Shown here: piece after piece, positions 1-8,999 of the stretch
How the letters are laid out: each line of letters starts with the position of its first letter
How positions within the stretch are numbered: position 1 is the stretch's first letter
Source of the DNA: Pricia antarctica
Lineage (GTDB): Bacteria > Bacteroidota > Bacteroidia > Flavobacteriales > Flavobacteriaceae
DNA: 64,000 nt
Direction of reading: 5' to 3'
Assembly: GCA_011050085.1 (NCBI GenBank)
Contig: DRGL01000036.1
Coordinates: 1 to 64,000, forward strand
The notes under the pieces: generated by a model
What the model was told of the DNA's origin: nothing
Database searches by the model: none
Seen by the model: only the letters and a program-made list of their open reading frames with translations
Program-made: the position numbers and the translations under genes

Positions 1-862
1 AAGTTCGTATAAATTTGACGGGGAAGGCGGACAAGGAACGCCTGAGCATACCCATATATTTCCATTACCCGATGCGTTTCGTGGTAAATTTCGCGGAGAA
101 GATACGGGTGGCCTTTATGCGGAAGAAGTCAAACGTAAGATTGAGACCGTTCACGAAAAAGAAATGGGCGTCTCCGCACTAATTGTAGAACCAATCATTA
201 GCTGTGGCGGACAGATAGAACTGCCTGCCGGATTTTTGAAGAAAGCTTATGAGTACGTAAGGGCCGCCGGGGGACTCTGTATTTCTGATGAAGTACAGGT
301 AGGTTGCGGACGTTTGGGCAAAACCTTTTGGGGCTTTCAATTGCATGATGTGCTTCCGGATATCATTACCATTGGTAAGCCTTTAGGTAACGGACATCCA
401 TTAGCCGCCGTAGTTTGCACGACGGATGTTGCCGAAAAATTTGCCAATGGTATGGAGTATTTTAATACCTTCGGTGGTAATCCCGTATCCTGTGCAATCG
501 GCACCGAAGTACTACGAACGGTAAAACGGGAAAAGTTGCAGCAGCATGCCCATCAGGTTGGGGAATTTCTAAAATCTGGATTGATAAAGTTAGCATTGGA
601 ATATCCCATTATTGGCAATGTTCGTGGCCAAGGTTTTTTCTTAGGATTTGAATTGACAGATACCGACAGATGCCCGTTAGAAAAACAGGCCGACTATCTT
701 GTCAATCGTATGAAAGACTATAGCATTCTAATGAGCACCGATGGGCCTGATCACAATGTATTGAAACTAAAACCGCCAATGGTGTTTTCTTTGGATAATG
801 CGAAAGAAGTACTTCAGTATTTGCGAATTGTTCTTGCGGAAGACTTTATGAGAAAAATCTAA
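1..862 (+). CDS. Class III PLP-dependent aminotransferase, 3' part (5' end outside window)
   Basis: The reading frame is open from base 2, so the gene starts outside the window and only about 286 C-terminal residues are present. The [10 protein letters not shown] stretch carries the Asp that contacts the PLP ring nitrogen, and [11 protein letters not shown] holds the Schiff-base Lys; both are class III (ornithine/GABA transaminase-fold) signatures. The early part, with [17 protein letters not shown], resembles the AGXT2L/phospho-lyase-like branch. In Bacteroidota that branch is often the C-terminal third of a very long protein with APH-kinase and M23 peptidase domains; whether this one is such a fusion cannot be seen here. 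The TAA stop is at 860-862. Substrate unknown. Confidence 0.85.
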   Translation, partial: SSYKFDGEGGQGTPEHTHIFPLPDAFRGKFRGEDTGGLYAEEVKRKIETVHEKEMGVSALIVEPIISCGGQIELPAGFLKKAYEYVRAAGGLCISDEVQVGCGRLGKTFWGFQLHDVLPDIITIGKPLGNGHPLAAVVCTTDVAEKFANGMEYFNTFGGNPVSCAIGTEVLRTVKREKLQQHAHQVGEFLKSGLIKLALEYPIIGNVRGQGFFLGFELTDTDRCPLEKQADYLVNRMKDYSILMSTDGPDHNVLKLKPPMVFSLDNAKEVLQYLRIVLAEDFMRKI

Positions 863-1017
863 AAAAACGCCATGCTTTTCTATATACTAGACACGGTAAA
901 ATACCACATCCTGTTTAAAAATCAGACGTAAAATTGATGTGGACAATTTTATGATGGATTCGACTAATTATAAACGATTTAAACGACTAATTTGCACACC
1001 TTAATAAAACAAAACTT

Positions 1018-1509
1018 ATGAAAACAAACATTGGAATATCCGAGGAGAACAGACAAAAAGTAACTGATATACTTTCTGTAGTTTTAGCGGACGAATTTTT
1101 GGTATATACCAAAACTTTACGAGCCCATTGGAACCTTGAAGGAAGTGATTTTCACACCAAACATGAATTTTTTGAAGAACACTATAATGCTATCAAAACC
1201 TTCACTGATAGTGTTGCCGAACGCATAAGGAAATTGGGGCATTACGCTCCTGGAACTATGAAAGAGTTTTTAGAACTGACCCATATCACCGAAAAGCATA
1301 AGGGAGGAAATTCTAGTGACGATTACATCAAAACGCTTCTTGAAGATCACGATTCAATCATTCAGTATATCCGTAAAAATATCGGAAAAATCGAGGAAGA
1401 TCTTAAAGATGTTGGAACCGCAGATTTTTTGACAGGATTGATGCAAGAGCATGAGGAAATGGCTTGGATGCTAAGGGCGACCGTTGCAAAGCCAACCGAC
1501 AAAAAGTAA
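1018..1509 (+). CDS. dps: Dps-family DNA starvation/ferritin-like protein
   Basis: A 163-residue protein of typical Dps length. The ferroxidase-site region is visible: LRAHWNLEG followed by FHTKHEFFEEHY, with the characteristic His and the Asp/Glu of the inter-subunit site, then the GHYAPGTMKEF stretch typical of the family. Dps forms a cytoplasmic 12-mer that oxidises Fe(II), stores iron and shields DNA during starvation or peroxide stress. The ATG start follows an AT-rich leader with no Shine-Dalgarno. It is monocistronic: a strong hairpin terminator follows at 1527-1570. A TAATTTG sequence at 988-994 is one base short of the TAnnTTTG box, so the promoter is unproven. Confidence 0.92.
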   Translation: MKTNIGISEENRQKVTDILSVVLADEFLVYTKTLRAHWNLEGSDFHTKHEFFEEHYNAIKTFTDSVAERIRKLGHYAPGTMKEFLELTHITEKHKGGNSSDDYIKTLLEDHDSIIQYIRKNIGKIEEDLKDVGTADFLTGLMQEHEEMAWMLRATVAKPTDKK

Positions 1510-1526
1510 AGGATTATCTAGAAAAC

Positions 1527-1570
1527 AAAAAAGGTAGCATTCCGTTGATTACGGGATTGCTACCTTTTTT
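1527..1570 (+). terminator. Rho-independent terminator after dps
   Basis: Inverted arms: AAAAAAGGTAGCA at 1527-1539 pairs with TGCTACCTTTTTT at 1558-1570. The inner TTCCG/CGGGA bases can extend the stem, and a run of T forms the tail. Confidence 0.85.
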
Positions 1571-1657
1571 CGTTTTTATTCCAAGTTTGATTTATGCTCG
1601 GTTTCAAGTATATTCAGGCACTGAATAATCGAACTATCCATTTAAGAAATTCGCTTG

Positions 1658-3577
1658 ATGAAAAATACGATATCAGCCAGAGTGGCGGATTTTTTAAAGC
1701 AGTTTCCTCCCTTTAACGAAATGTACGCCGAAGACCTGCATAACTTGTCACAAGAGGTACACATTATCTATAAAATTAAAGATAGTATCATATTCGAGGA
1801 AGAAGCCGAACCGCATGACTATTTTTACGTCGTGCATAGAGGCGCTGTCGTATTACAAAAAAAAACCGGAAATGATATAGTCGACCTATGTGACGAGGGC
1901 GATATTTTTGGGCTTCGCCCGTTAATGGCCAGTGAAAATTATAAATTACAAGCAAAAGCTTTTGAAGAAAGTATTTTGTACTCCATACCTATAGCTATTT
2001 TTAAACCTTACACTCAAAAGTATGAAGGTGTCGCCAATTTTTTAATCGAAAGTTTCGCTTCCAATACCCGAAACCCATATTCTAAAATCTATAGGGGAAA
2101 ATTGTTGGGGGAAACTCTAAAAACACCTACTCAAACACCGGAGGGACTTTTAGATCTACAACATGTTCACTATTCGAAAAAACCGGTCACCAGTACCGAG
2201 GATACTTCGATTAAGGAAATCGCACAGACTATGACCCAGAAAAAAGTAGGAGCCATGTTAATCGTAAAAAATAAATTACCGGTCGGCATCATTACGGATA
2301 AGGATATCCGCAACAAAATTGCCAGTGGTGAGTTTCCGATTACGGCGAAAGCTAAAGCGATAATGAGTAGTCCAGTCATAACGTATCCCCAGAAAATGAC
2401 CATAGCACAGGCGCAAATGGCCATGATGAAAAGTGGTATCAGTCATTTATGCCTTACAAAAGATGGTACCCAGAACACACCTGCCATGGGTATATTATCG
2501 AAACACGACGTGATGCTCGAGCTCGGCAACAACCCTGCGGTATTAATGAAGGCCATTCAGCGTTCAAATAAATTCAAAAGTATAAAAGTTATTCGGCGAC
2601 AAGTGACCAGTCTATTAAAAGGGTATTTGAATCAAAATATACCAATGACCCTAACCTCTAGTATAATTTCGGAACTCACCCATGCCTGTACCAAAAGAGT
2701 CATTGAGATTGTAATCGAGAATATGCAAAATTCACCACCAGTGAAATTCGCTTGGCTTGCCATGGGCAGCCAAGGCCGCAGTGAGCAATTATTACAGACA
2801 GACCAAGATAACGCGCTACTTTTCGACACTGTTTCCGAAAATGAATTGCAGTCAACAAGAACTTATTTTTTAGAATTGGCAAAACAGGTAAACCAAGCTC
2901 TTCGAACCATAGGCTATGAATATTGCCCTGCTGAAATGATGGCTTCGAACCAAGAATGGTGCCTATCTTTATCAGAGTGGAAAGACCGCACCTCCCATTG
3001 GATAACCAACCCTGGTCAAAATGAGGTACTCTTGTCGTCCATTTTCTTTGACTACGATTTAGCATATGGTGATTCTTCGCTGGTCGATGCCCTGACCTCC
3101 CATATTTTTAAGCAAACGGCGAGCTATCCGATTTTTTATATGCACTTGGCGGGAGGCGCTTTACGGAATCCCTCCCCTACGGGTTTTTTCCGCGGTTTTT
3201 TAGTTGAGGAGGATGGTGCCCATAAGGATTTTTTCGATGTAAAACGTAGGGCTTTAATGCCCCTTATCGATGGTGCTCGCGTGCTGACCCTTTCGCATCA
3301 AATCAAATCAATCAATAATACGGCAAGGCGTTTTGAAAGATTGGCGGAGCTCGAACCCAATAACGAACCTATATTTTCCGCTTGCTCCTATGCCACCAAA
3401 GCCTTATTAAAATTTCGAACGAAACAAGGCTTATTACATAATGATTCAGGGCGATTTATTGCTTTAAATATGTTGACTAAGGAAGAAAAAATAAAGTTAA
3501 AACGCACTTTTAAAGTTATTAAAGAGCTGCAGGAATTGATAAAATTGCGTTTTAAGGTTAACGCTATGATAGGATAA
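1658..3577 (+). CDS. cNMP-binding / CBS / DUF294 nucleotidyltransferase-like regulator
   Basis: A 639-residue cytoplasmic protein with four parts in order: a cyclic-nucleotide-binding-type beta-barrel (about residues 10-130), a CBS-domain pair (about 165-290, with GIITDKDIR and GILSKHDVM), a DUF294 nucleotidyltransferase-like domain (MGSQGRSEQ near residue 367, followed by TDQDNALLF with the paired Asp), and the DUF294 C-terminal helical domain. A TTG lies in frame at 1655, but the ATG at 1658 is preferred. This architecture is known in many bacteria, often beside an exonuclease and acetate-uptake or acetyl-CoA synthetase genes; the latter are not seen here. It overlaps the next gene by one base (TAATG), implying translational coupling. 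Ligand and target are unknown. Confidence 0.88.
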   Translation: MKNTISARVADFLKQFPPFNEMYAEDLHNLSQEVHIIYKIKDSIIFEEEAEPHDYFYVVHRGAVVLQKKTGNDIVDLCDEGDIFGLRPLMASENYKLQAKAFEESILYSIPIAIFKPYTQKYEGVANFLIESFASNTRNPYSKIYRGKLLGETLKTPTQTPEGLLDLQHVHYSKKPVTSTEDTSIKEIAQTMTQKKVGAMLIVKNKLPVGIITDKDIRNKIASGEFPITAKAKAIMSSPVITYPQKMTIAQAQMAMMKSGISHLCLTKDGTQNTPAMGILSKHDVMLELGNNPAVLMKAIQRSNKFKSIKVIRRQVTSLLKGYLNQNIPMTLTSSIISELTHACTKRVIEIVIENMQNSPPVKFAWLAMGSQGRSEQLLQTDQDNALLFDTVSENELQSTRTYFLELAKQVNQALRTIGYEYCPAEMMASNQEWCLSLSEWKDRTSHWITNPGQNEVLLSSIFFDYDLAYGDSSLVDALTSHIFKQTASYPIFYMHLAGGALRNPSPTGFFRGFLVEEDGAHKDFFDVKRRALMPLIDGARVLTLSHQIKSINNTARRFERLAELEPNNEPIFSACSYATKALLKFRTKQGLLHNDSGRFIALNMLTKEEKIKLKRTFKVIKELQELIKLRFKVNAMIG

Positions 3578-4245
3578 TGGGATTCTTGAAAAAACTATTC
3601 CGCAAGGGTCAAAAACATTATCCAGAATTCTGGTCGGTTTATCAAAATGCTTTCGAACGTCAACAGGCGCATGATTTGAACGCAATACGCTTCGTGGTTT
3701 TTGATACCGAAACGACCGGTCTTGATATTGAAAAAGATCGAATTTTATCTATCGGCGCCCTGTCACTCCAAAATGAATCCATAGCCGTAAAGCAGAGTTT
3801 TGAAGTTTTTTTGTACCAGCACTTTTATCACGCCGATAATATTGCTATTCACGGGATTCTTGAAGAAGAATCAAAGCCGAGGATTACGGAGCTTGAAGCG
3901 CTTTGTCTTTTCCTGAATTTTATAGAAAATGCCATTTTAGTAGCACATCATGCCGGCTTCGACCGTGCTATGATCAATCAGGCGCTCAAACGCCATGGAT
4001 TACCCAAACTGAAAAACAAATTCTTGGATACCTCAACATTATACAAACAAACGCTGATAGACTCTCCGTTGTTGCAACGGCAAGAGCATTACGCCTTAGA
4101 CGATTTGGCGGAAAAATTCGACATAACTACAGTTGATAGACATACAGCACTGGGCGATGCTTATATTACCGCAATTGCCTTTCTAAACATTTTAGGAAAG
4201 TTAAAGGGGAAACGTGGTTTTTCAGTAAAAAAACTATTAAATTAA
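3577..4245 (+). CDS. DEDDh 3'-5' exonuclease (Pol III epsilon-like)
   Basis: A 222-residue protein with the exonuclease motifs of the RNase T/DnaQ superfamily. FDTETTGLD near residue 42 holds the first two acidic metal ligands. HHAGFDRAM carries the ExoII Asp, and HTALGDAYITA the ExoIII His and Asp of the DEDDh type. The extra N-terminal ~35 residues and short C-terminus match the stand-alone epsilon-like group that accompanies DUF294 proteins rather than replicative DnaQ. Its ATG shares a base with the stop of the upstream regulator, so the two are almost certainly co-translated. Nucleic-acid substrate not known. Confidence 0.88.
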   Translation: MGFLKKLFRKGQKHYPEFWSVYQNAFERQQAHDLNAIRFVVFDTETTGLDIEKDRILSIGALSLQNESIAVKQSFEVFLYQHFYHADNIAIHGILEEESKPRITELEALCLFLNFIENAILVAHHAGFDRAMINQALKRHGLPKLKNKFLDTSTLYKQTLIDSPLLQRQEHYALDDLAEKFDITTVDRHTALGDAYITAIAFLNILGKLKGKRGFSVKKLLN

Positions 4246-4360
4246 GGAAATTCTAAAGGGAGGTTAATCTAACCTAAATACATCCTAACGATTTAGTTTA
4301 GAACCCTATTTCGATGAGAAACGCTCTTTAAACTTCAAAGAATTGTTGAGCAGTTTACTA

Positions 4361-5314
4361 TCATAAATTATCCAAATAATCTAAAACATTTTTCTCAATA
4401 CGATGCTGAATATTTGAAATGTCCGCTTTTATAAAAGCTTCACCTGTAATATTCTCATATAATTCTATATACCGCTCAGATACGGTTCCGATATAGGCAT
4501 CTGACATTTCCGGCACGGTTTGCCCATCAAGACCTTGAAAATTATTTTGAATCAACCATTGCCTTACAAACTCTTTCGAGAGTTGCTTTTGCGGTTCTCC
4601 GACATCTTGGCGCTGTTGATACCCTTCGGCATAAAAATATCTTGAAGAATCCGGTGTATGAATTTCGTCGATTAGTACAATTTCGCCTGATTTGGTCTTT
4701 CCGAATTCGTATTTAGTATCCACTAAAATCAATCCTCGTTCGGCAGCTATTTCCGTCCCTCGCTGGAAAAGGGCCCGTGTATATTTTTCCAAAATCGAAT
4801 ACTCATCCTGCGAAATAATTCCTCGATCGATGATATCCTCCTTACTAATATCCTCATCATGATTGCCATGCTCCGCCTTTGTAGCCGGAGTAATAATTGG
4901 TTCAGGAAACGCATCATTTTCTTTCATTCCCTCAGGCATGCTTACCCCACAAAGCGAACGTTTCCCTGCTTTATATTCCCTCGCGGCATGGCCTGACATA
5001 TATCCCCGAATCACCATTTCTACTTTAAATGGTTCACACGCATGGCCAACCGCTACATTGGGATCTGGGGTAGCCATTAACCAGTTCGGTACAATGTCGG
5101 CAGTGGCGGCCATCATCTTGGTCGCAATCTGGTTTAAGATTTGTCCTTTATAGGGAATGCCTTTTGGCATAACAACATCAAAAGCCGATAGCCTGTCGGT
5201 GGCCACCATTACCATGACATCATTCTCCAAAGCATATACTTCCCGGACTTTGCCTTTGTACAGACTTTTTTGTCCGGGGAAATGGAAGTCGGTATCGATG
5301 ATGGTGTTGTTCAT
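4361..5314 (-). CDS. purC: Phosphoribosylaminoimidazole-succinocarboxamide synthase
   Basis: SAICAR synthetase condenses CAIR with aspartate using ATP, the eighth step of IMP biosynthesis. The 317-residue length fits the longer fungal/Bacteroidota-type enzyme rather than the ~237-residue E. coli form. Visible motifs include YKGKVREVY and [10 protein letters not shown] near the N-terminus (ATP/substrate site), [17 protein letters not shown] and the [13 protein letters not shown] signature. It lies 51 bp downstream of phoH on the same strand and is probably transcribed with it. Confidence 0.96.
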   Translation of the reverse strand: MNNTIIDTDFHFPGQKSLYKGKVREVYALENDVMVMVATDRLSAFDVVMPKGIPYKGQILNQIATKMMAATADIVPNWLMATPDPNVAVGHACEPFKVEMVIRGYMSGHAAREYKAGKRSLCGVSMPEGMKENDAFPEPIITPATKAEHGNHDEDISKEDIIDRGIISQDEYSILEKYTRALFQRGTEIAAERGLILVDTKYEFGKTKSGEIVLIDEIHTPDSSRYFYAEGYQQRQDVGEPQKQLSKEFVRQWLIQNNFQGLDGQTVPEMSDAYIGTVSERYIELYENITGEAFIKADISNIQHRIEKNVLDYLDNL

Positions 5315-5365
5315 TACTTTGGGATTGTGGTTGGAGCAAAGATGCGATATATCAGCACCTATACG

Positions 5366-6319
5366 TTATCCTTGATGCTCGATAGTTTTATAAGCATGGA
5401 TTACTTTTTTGACCAGTTTATGGCGAATGACATCTTTGTCATCTAGGTAAATCATGGCAATACCCTCTACGTCCTTTAATACCAAAAGGGCTTCCTTCAA
5501 TCCAGAGACTGTTCTTCTGGGCAAATCGATCTGACCTGGATCTCCGGTAATCATGAACTTGGCATCTTTACCCATTCGGGTGAGAAACATCTTCATTTGG
5601 GCGTGGGTGGTATTTTGGGCCTCATCTAAGATGACAAAGGCATTATCAAGGGTACGACCGCGCATAAAAGCCAATGGGGCGATTTGAATGATGTCGGTAT
5701 CGATCAAATGAGCCAACTTTTCAGCCGGAATCATATCACGAAGGCCATCATACAAGGGCTGCATGTAAGGGTCTAGTTTTTCTTTCAGGTCACCGGGCAA
5801 AAAGCCGAGGTTCTCCCCTGCTTCGACCGCTGGTCGTGTAAGAATAATACGTTTAACCTGTTTTTCCTTTAGGGCTTTTACCGCTAAAGCCACACCAGTA
5901 TAGGTTTTTCCGGTCCCGGCAGGTCCTATAGCAAAAACCATATCATTTTTCTTTGCGGCATCTACCAATTTTCTTTGGTTGACGGTACGTGCTTTTATTA
6001 AGCGACCATTTACCCCGTGCACCAAAGTTTCCCCGCTATTCTCTGGAGATTCGTAATCTGCTTCGGTATTGCTTGTCAACACTCTTTCGATTACGTTCTC
6101 GTCTAATTTATTGTATTTGATAAAATGAGCGGTTAACATGGCTATCCTTCGGTCGAATTCCTCTAAAAGTGCTTCATCGCCGTATGCCTTAATCTTGCTG
6201 CCACGCGCAACTATCTTTAGCTTCGGAAAATATTTTTTGAGCAAATCGATATGTTCGTTGCCCTGCCCAAAAAAATCTCTCGGGCTAATCTCGGTAAGTT
6301 CTACTATGAGTTCGTTCAA
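5366..6319 (-). CDS. phoH: PhoH-family P-loop ATPase
   Basis: A 317-residue PhoH-like protein of the usual length. The Walker A motif GPAGTGKT covers residues 132-139 and Walker B/DEAQN residues 232-236, followed by ITGDPGQIDLP, which acts as sensor. The N-terminal ~70 residues resemble the KH-like nucleic-acid-binding part found in this family (GSKIKAYGD). Family members are cytoplasmic ATPases linked to RNA metabolism; the exact cellular role is unsettled. It is the first gene of a minus-strand pair with purC. Some relatives are tied to phosphate starvation, but nothing here shows a Pho box. Confidence 0.92.
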   Translation of the reverse strand: MNELIVELTEISPRDFFGQGNEHIDLLKKYFPKLKIVARGSKIKAYGDEALLEEFDRRIAMLTAHFIKYNKLDENVIERVLTSNTEADYESPENSGETLVHGVNGRLIKARTVNQRKLVDAAKKNDMVFAIGPAGTGKTYTGVALAVKALKEKQVKRIILTRPAVEAGENLGFLPGDLKEKLDPYMQPLYDGLRDMIPAEKLAHLIDTDIIQIAPLAFMRGRTLDNAFVILDEAQNTTHAQMKMFLTRMGKDAKFMITGDPGQIDLPRRTVSGLKEALLVLKDVEGIAMIYLDDKDVIRHKLVKKVIHAYKTIEHQG

Positions 6320-6382
6320 AAACTTTCGGTGTTTAGGTGAAAGCCAATTAGCAATTCTTTCGCTTGGCTATTTTTTTTGCAC

Positions 6383-6390
6383 TAATTTTG
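6383..6390 (+). promoter_or_regulatory. Flavobacterial -7 box (TAATTTTG) for the SAM hydroxide adenosyltransferase gene
   Basis: TAATTTTG fits the Bacteroidota TAnnTTTG -7 consensus. A TTG at 6364-6366 lies 16 bp upstream as a possible -33 element. It points to the gene starting at 6471. Confidence 0.55.
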
Positions 6391-6470
6391 TCCATCCCTG
6401 TGGTTATTGGACATAACAAATCTAAGGAAAAAAATCAGTTTGTAGATTCAAAAAAAATCAACCGTGCGGC

Positions 6471-7301
6471 ATGGCCATCATTACCCTTACTACTGATTTC
6501 GGACTCAAAGATCATTTTGTCGGCTGCCTGAAAGGTAGTATTTACAAAGAACTGACGGATATCAAAATTGTCGATATTTCGCATGATATTAGTCCTTTTA
6601 ATATTCACGAGTGTGCTTACATCCTTGAAAATTCCTATAAAAGTTTTCCGGAAGGTACCATTCATGTGGTAGGGGTCGATGCTGAACCCACTATAGAAAA
6701 CCAGCATATCGCTCTTTTAATCGACGGTCATTATTTTATAATGGCCAATAATGGAATAATTGCATTGATTACTTCTGAAAGAAAGCCAGAAAAGGTGGTC
6801 GAAATTAATATACCCAATCCCGATCATGGTTCATTTCCCGTTCTCGATGTTTTTGTCAAAGTGGCTTGTCATATTGCCCGTGGAGGGACACTGGAGGTTG
6901 TCGGAAAGCCTTTTAACGCGCTAAAGGAGCTTCGTGATTTTACGCCCAGCGTTACCGAAGACGGAAACAAAATTATAGGTAGCATTGTTTATGTGGATAA
7001 TTACGGTAATGTAGTGACCAACATTCATAAAAATTTTTTCGAGGCCTATCGCAAGGGTCGCGCTTATGAAATTACCGCACGTTCTACAAAAATTAGCCAT
7101 ATCTATAATAAATACAGCGATATTGTCAATTTCAGTCTAGAACCGGGTCAGCGAAAGGGTGCTGGGGACTTATTGGCACTTTTTAATTCTGCTAACTATA
7201 TAGAGCTTGCCATTTATAAAAGCAACCTAAATACGGTAGGCGGTGCTTCAACCTTGTTAGGTTTGGATTTTAGGGATACGGTTACGATATCATTTTTATA
7301 A
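6471..7301 (+). CDS. S-adenosyl-L-methionine hydroxide adenosyltransferase (SAM hydrolase, DUF62)
   Basis: A 276-residue member of the fluorinase/chlorinase superfamily. Bacterial household members use water or hydroxide to split SAM into adenosine and methionine. Family marks are TTDFGLKDHFVG at the N-terminus (with the SAM-ribose-binding Asp), ISHDISPFNI, GTIHVVGVDAE and the C-terminal-domain region GSIVYVDNYGNVVTNI. There is nothing to suggest a halogenase: the family is common in Bacteroidota and the length is ordinary. It is transcribed away from phoH with its own TAnnTTTG box. Confidence 0.9.
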   Translation: MAIITLTTDFGLKDHFVGCLKGSIYKELTDIKIVDISHDISPFNIHECAYILENSYKSFPEGTIHVVGVDAEPTIENQHIALLIDGHYFIMANNGIIALITSERKPEKVVEINIPNPDHGSFPVLDVFVKVACHIARGGTLEVVGKPFNALKELRDFTPSVTEDGNKIIGSIVYVDNYGNVVTNIHKNFFEAYRKGRAYEITARSTKISHIYNKYSDIVNFSLEPGQRKGAGDLLALFNSANYIELAIYKSNLNTVGGASTLLGLDFRDTVTISFL

Positions 7302-7832
7302 GAAAGTTAGCTTTTAGTTTGAATGATGTTTCAACGCTATCTAAGCTTTTACTCCAGTAAGGTTTATTTCAAAAATGATTTGAACATAAAAGTCGGATTC
7401 ATTCCAATCCGTTGAAATTGCATCGCATTCTTTGGTTAAAAACCATCCTACAGACTAAATTATAATTAAAGGATTGACATATCATATCGCAACCGGTACG
7501 TTTTTCAAATGCCTTTTATTGCGTTTTGAAGGATGTGGTACTTATAAACATTCAAAATATAGAAGGGGTCGCAACTTCCACCAATTCTAAAAAATATATT
7601 CAGATTGACTACAATTTAACCTATAAACATAGGGCCTAAACCATAATTTACACCTATTTTGGGATTGACTTTTATCCATTTTAAATTCGGTAAATATAGC
7701 CTCTTGATGTTGATAAGTTTGTTTCGCTAAAAAGACCAATTCAAATATCTTTGTTCGTCTTGATATGTGTACGGTTAACGTACTTTTCGGACACTTTGGA
7801 ACACTAGACATACAAATGAAAAAAACTAACCT
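7302..7832. other. Intergenic region upstream of dnaN
   Basis: About 530 AT-rich bases with no convincing gene. A short minus-strand frame across 7587-7811 has no recognisable domain. The only functional-looking element is the TATCTTTG box at 7746-7753. A single TTATCCA-like word near 7672 is not enough for a replication origin. Confidence 0.5.
7746..7753 (+). promoter_or_regulatory. Probable dnaN -7 box (TATCTTTG)
   Basis: Exact TAnnTTTG match 80 bp before the dnaN ATG. The nearest upstream TTG (7719-7721) is 24 bp away, slightly long for a -33 element. Confidence 0.5.
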
Positions 7833-8951
7833 ATGAAGTTCATAGTATCGAGCACCTACCTTTTAAAGCAACTACAAATTTTGGGGGGCGTAATCAATAA
7901 CAGTAATACGCTTCCTATTCTAGATAATTTTCTTTTCGATTTGAATAAAGACAAACTAACCGTTTCAGCATCGGATCTTGAAACTACTATGAGTTCTGTC
8001 ATAAATGTTGACTCCGATAGTGAAGGTACCATTGCAGTACCGGCACGTTTGTTATTGGATATTTTGAAAACCTTTCCAGAACAGCCCCTTACCTTTGTGG
8101 TCGAAGATAATAATACCGTGGAAATCAGCTCGAACCATGGAAAATATGCTTTGGCTTACGCCGACGGAGCGGAATTTCCAAAAGCGGTCGAATTGGCAGA
8201 TCCAAGCTCCACTACTCTAATGGGCGATATTCTTGCAACTGCAATCGATAAGACCATATTTGCATCTGGTAACGATGACTTGAGACCTGTTATGAGCGGT
8301 GTTTTTTTCCAGTTCTCTACTGAAAATTTGACCTTTGTTGCCACGGACGCCCATAAACTTGTCAAATACAGACGTGAAGATGTATCGGCTTCCGAAGTGG
8401 CAGAATTTATCATGCCGAAAAAACCGTTGAATCTTTTGAAAGGCATCTTAGGGGGAAGTGAATCTGACGTTCTTATCGAATACAACGACAGCAATGCCAA
8501 ATTCAGTTTTGAGGATACAGAACTGATATGCCGTCTAATCGATGGAAAATACCCAAACTATGAGGCGGTGATTCCAAAAGAAAATCCGAATAAATTATCG
8601 ATCTCTAGAAATCAATTTTTGAGTTCCGTTCGCCGTGTAGCTATTTTTTCAAATAAGACAACCCACCAGATTCGCCTGAAAATTGCTGGTGCCGAGCTGA
8701 ATATTTCTGCAGAGGATATAGACTATAGCAATAAAGCAGAAGAGCGATTGACCTGTGCTTATCAGGGAGATGACATGCAGATTGGATTCAACTCCCGCTT
8801 TTTGACCGAAATGTTGAACAACCTTAATTCCGACGAGGTTTCACTCGAAATGAGCCTTCCGAACCGCGCAGGCATTCTCACCCCGGCAGACGGACTTGAC
8901 GAAGGCGAAAATGTAACTATGTTGGTGATGCCAGTGATGTTGAACGGATAG
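7833..8951 (+). CDS. dnaN: DNA polymerase III beta subunit (sliding clamp)
   Basis: A 372-residue protein matching the three-domain clamp in full. It starts MKFIVSSTYLLKQLQ and includes SASDLETTM, FVATDAHKLV, LICRLIDGKYPNYEAVIP in the central part, and the C-terminal VMPVMLNG that contributes to the peptide-binding pocket. It forms a ring-shaped dimer that tethers the replicative polymerase. There is no dnaA or recF next to it, as is usual in Bacteroidota where the classic dnaA-dnaN-recF cluster is broken up. Confidence 0.97.
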   Translation: MKFIVSSTYLLKQLQILGGVINNSNTLPILDNFLFDLNKDKLTVSASDLETTMSSVINVDSDSEGTIAVPARLLLDILKTFPEQPLTFVVEDNNTVEISSNHGKYALAYADGAEFPKAVELADPSSTTLMGDILATAIDKTIFASGNDDLRPVMSGVFFQFSTENLTFVATDAHKLVKYRREDVSASEVAEFIMPKKPLNLLKGILGGSESDVLIEYNDSNAKFSFEDTELICRLIDGKYPNYEAVIPKENPNKLSISRNQFLSSVRRVAIFSNKTTHQIRLKIAGAELNISAEDIDYSNKAEERLTCAYQGDDMQIGFNSRFLTEMLNNLNSDEVSLEMSLPNRAGILTPADGLDEGENVTMLVMPVMLNG

Positions 8952-8999
8952 GTTTTAATAAAAGTTTTTCGAAAAGCGTTTGACATCAATCCTTTCGGT

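Noticed and set aside
6471-7301. Fluorinase or chlorinase
   Set aside because: The superfamily is right, but no halogenase-specific insertion or cluster is seen; ordinary SAM hydroxide adenosyltransferase is more likely.
7302-7832. Possible replication origin beside dnaN
   Set aside because: Only one weak TTATCCA-like word is seen, with no DnaA-box cluster and no dnaA gene.
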